Shown: one piece after another, positions 62,001-64,000 of the stretch | How the letters are laid out: each line of letters starts with the position of its first letter | Position numbering within the stretch: position 1 is the first letter of the stretch | NCBI GenBank assembly: GCA_017451385.1 | Contig: JAFSPS010000046.1 | Location: forward strand, 1-64,000 | DNA: 64,000 bases | Reading direction: 5' to 3' | From: Bacteroidales bacterium | GTDB lineage: Bacteria > Bacteroidota > Bacteroidia > Bacteroidales > P3 | Program-made: the position numbers and the translations under genes | The notes under the pieces: model-generated | Seen by the model: only the letters and a program-made list of their open reading frames with translations | What the model was told of the DNA's origin: nothing | Database searches by the model: none

Positions 62001-64000
62001 ATGAAGATTGAACGATATTGTTCTTATGTGATTATGAGTGGAACCAGCATGTTAGCAAAAAAGTATTATTTTTGGAGGGATTATTCTGTCACCATTATTT
62101 TTCTGTGTCTTTTCTGCGCGACGATTGTCCGTGCACAGTCTCCTTCGACGCAGGGTACCGACTTCTATGTCGCTTTTCCATACAACTATGAGTCTATTAC
62201 CGAGTTGAAACTCATTATCACAGGACAACGTTCCTGTAGCGGACGTGTGGAAAATCCGCGCACAGGCTGGTCTGCCTCGTTCTCCGTAAGCCCGTCGCAA
62301 GTCACCAATGTCGTCATTCCCATCGCACAGGCCTATAATGATGATATCGGCGTATTCAATCATGGCATACACGTTGCCACAACCGATACGGTGTCGGTCT
62401 ATGCCTCCAGCTACTACGAAGCATCGTTTGATGTCGCCAACGTTTTGCCAACATCTTCGCTGCGTGATTCCTATATTATTCAGACCTATCCCAATGCCGA
62501 ATACTCGTGGAGCCTTTTTACGGTGGTGGCAACGGAAAACAACACTATTGTTGATATTACCCCGTCGGCTATTCCCGGCGACCGCTATAACCTATCGCGA
62601 TATAGCGTAACGTTGCAGGCAGGGCAGGTATATCATACCGGCTGTTATGGTGCAGGCTCGATGTCGGGAACGGTCATTACCTCTCGCGACTGCAAGCCTA
62701 TTGCCGTTTTTGCTGGCAGCTCTGTAGCTTTTGTCCCCTCAGATGTTTGTTGTGGCGACTTCCTTTTCGAGCAGCTTATGCCTACCGACTATCATGGCCG
62801 TCATTTTGTCGTCACTTCGTCGGAGATGCGTAATGAGGACCGCGTGATTATTACGGCATCCGAAGACAACTGCGAGGTACGTTCCGGCAACCAACTCGTG
62901 ACGACGCTTTCGGCTGGAGAGTCTGTGGAGTTTTATATTACGGATTACATAAGGGCTTCGTATCTTGAAACATCCAAACCGGCACAGGTGTATCTGTATT
63001 TTACTGGTGGCAGCATGAACTCAGACCAGATAGGTGACCCGTCTATGGTGTTGATTAGCCCCATTGAACAGCGTATCAATAAGATAACTTTTGGTACTTT
63101 TACGACCAGTCTTATTGAGAACCATTTTGTCAATGTCGTGACACCGACGGAGGCTGTGTCGGCAATGATGCTCGATGGTGTCAATGTGTCTCGCTATTTT
63201 TCTGTTGTCGGCAGCAACAGCAGCTATTCTTATGCGCGCATCCCCATATCCTACGGCTCGCACACGCTGGAGAACGCCGTCGGTGGTTTTGTGGCTCATG
63301 TATATGGATTGGGGCAATATGAGAGCTACTCGTACACCGTGGGCAGCAATGCCGTCAACCTCTCGTCGTCGCTCAATGTCGCCGGAGCGCGCTTCTTCTC
63401 GTCGGGCGTTGATGGCTTCTGTGTGGGACAGGAGGCGGATTTCTCACTGCTCTCAGACCTCAATATTAGTAGTGCTCAGTGGTCTTTTGGCGATGGCACC
63501 AGTGCCGAGGGATTGCAGGCGTCTCATGCTTATGCCCATGCGGGCGCTAAGAATATCAAAGTTCTATTCGCCTCTTCGCAGGGTCGTTGTGCTAATAGAG
63601 TGGATTCGCTCTATGCTACGGTCCTTGTCCGTGGTGCAGCAGAGGGCAATACGACACAACGAATATGCGACGGTTCGTCGTATGTGTGGAATGATGCAGT
63701 ATATGATTCTGCAGGCACCTTCACTGATACACTCCTTTCGGCAGATGGATGCGACAGTATTGACCACCTCAATCTGTCATTGTACCCTGCTGCCTCCACG
63801 CATGTCAGCGAAGAGTGTGCTGACAATGCGCTGCCGCATCGTTTCGGTGGGCACAATTTCTACAGAGAAACCGACACAGTCCTGCGTTTCTCCACTGCGC
63901 GTGGATGCGACAGCCTTGTGTACTATTCGCTTAGAGTATGGCATGGTGTCGAAACGCGTTTTGATACTACAGTATGCAGTGATGCTCTGCCGATGGTGTG
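62001..64000 (+). CDS. IgGFc-binding-like surface protein with PKD and GCDS repeats (3' end beyond window)
   Basis: Partial: open to the end of the window, so at least 666 residues. A signal peptide fits best from the ATG at 62049 (MLAKKYYFW ... TIVRA-Q), but in-frame ATGs at 62001 and 62034 exist; the first is 10 bp after the preceding stop. The N-terminal region resembles the IgGFc-binding domain family (TQGTDFYVAFPYNYE; later SRDCKPIAVFAGSS and EQLMPTDYHGRHFVVTS). A PKD domain follows (SAQWSFGDGTSAEG), then at least two GCDS repeats (DGCDSIDHLNLSL, RGCDSLVYYSLRV) before the sequence stops. A C-terminal CHU_C domain is expected but not visible. Confidence 0.85.
   Translation, partial: MKIERYCSYVIMSGTSMLAKKYYFWRDYSVTIIFLCLFCATIVRAQSPSTQGTDFYVAFPYNYESITELKLIITGQRSCSGRVENPRTGWSASFSVSPSQVTNVVIPIAQAYNDDIGVFNHGIHVATTDTVSVYASSYYEASFDVANVLPTSSLRDSYIIQTYPNAEYSWSLFTVVATENNTIVDITPSAIPGDRYNLSRYSVTLQAGQVYHTGCYGAGSMSGTVITSRDCKPIAVFAGSSVAFVPSDVCCGDFLFEQLMPTDYHGRHFVVTSSEMRNEDRVIITASEDNCEVRSGNQLVTTLSAGESVEFYITDYIRASYLETSKPAQVYLYFTGGSMNSDQIGDPSMVLISPIEQRINKITFGTFTTSLIENHFVNVVTPTEAVSAMMLDGVNVSRYFSVVGSNSSYSYARIPISYGSHTLENAVGGFVAHVYGLGQYESYSYTVGSNAVNLSSSLNVAGARFFSSGVDGFCVGQEADFSLLSDLNISSAQWSFGDGTSAEGLQASHAYAHAGAKNIKVLFASSQGRCANRVDSLYATVLVRGAAEGNTTQRICDGSSYVWNDAVYDSAGTFTDTLLSADGCDSIDHLNLSLYPAASTHVSEECADNALPHRFGGHNFYRETDTVLRFSTARGCDSLVYYSLRVWHGVETRFDTTVCSDALPMV

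Overview
The window is a stretch of a Bacteroidota chromosome, most likely from an anaerobic or gut-type Bacteroidales. Four things point there: type IX secretion system (T9SS) genes and T9SS cargo, promoters of the form TTTG-N19-21-TAnnTTTG instead of the sigma70 pattern, a fused MurF-alanine racemase, and Bacteroidota-typical families (OstA-like LptA protein, DUF2851, Big_5 lipoprotein, CHU_C-tailed surface proteins). I cannot name a species. No rRNA, tRNA, CRISPR array, transposase or integrase was recognised.

Layout. 1-8.0 kb: T9SS block, with porV and porU on the minus strand diverging from porP/sprF and a gldJ-like lipoprotein on the plus strand. 8.2-18.3 kb: OstA-like protein, grpE-dnaJ-DUF2851, murF-alr, a hemerythrin protein translationally coupled to a LuxR-type regulator with a degenerate receiver, and an MFS transporter. 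18.3-21.6 kb: an accessory patch with gene debris, a small membrane protein, a palindromic repeat, a promoter-like signal with no gene, and two AT-rich genes of unknown function, one ending in a DnaJ-like cysteine module. 21.7-24.9 kb, minus strand: kdsD-lptB-ribBA (LPS precursor synthesis, LPS export, riboflavin), divergent from recQ. 24.9-39.0 kb: mostly housekeeping genes (recQ, Big_5 lipoprotein, flippase, fabD, gmhB, yggS, yitT-like, rpe, rlmI-like, folE, lolA-like, tsaB, a DnaQ-like exonuclease).

39.0-49.6 kb: gene remnants and a perfect palindrome, then a coiled-coil lipoprotein, MurL, and a fusion of a MurD2-type ligase with an M20 amidohydrolase. A C69 dipeptidase, elbB and a HerA-like ATPase follow. 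MurL and MurD2 are the two enzymes of the alternative route that puts L-Glu into the peptidoglycan precursor and then epimerises it. The fusion to a complete M20 hydrolase is the most unusual genetic arrangement in the window.

49.9-64.0 kb: four large secreted proteins in a row: a C10 (streptopain-like) protease with a T9SS tail, two tandem paralogues with CUB-like, P-domain-like, PKD and CHU_C (type B sorting) regions, and an IgGFc-binding-like protein cut by the window end. All four carry a repeat built around W...G.Y...GCDS..L.L.V, in very different copy numbers. These are the expected clients of the T9SS whose outer-membrane parts are encoded at the other end of the window.
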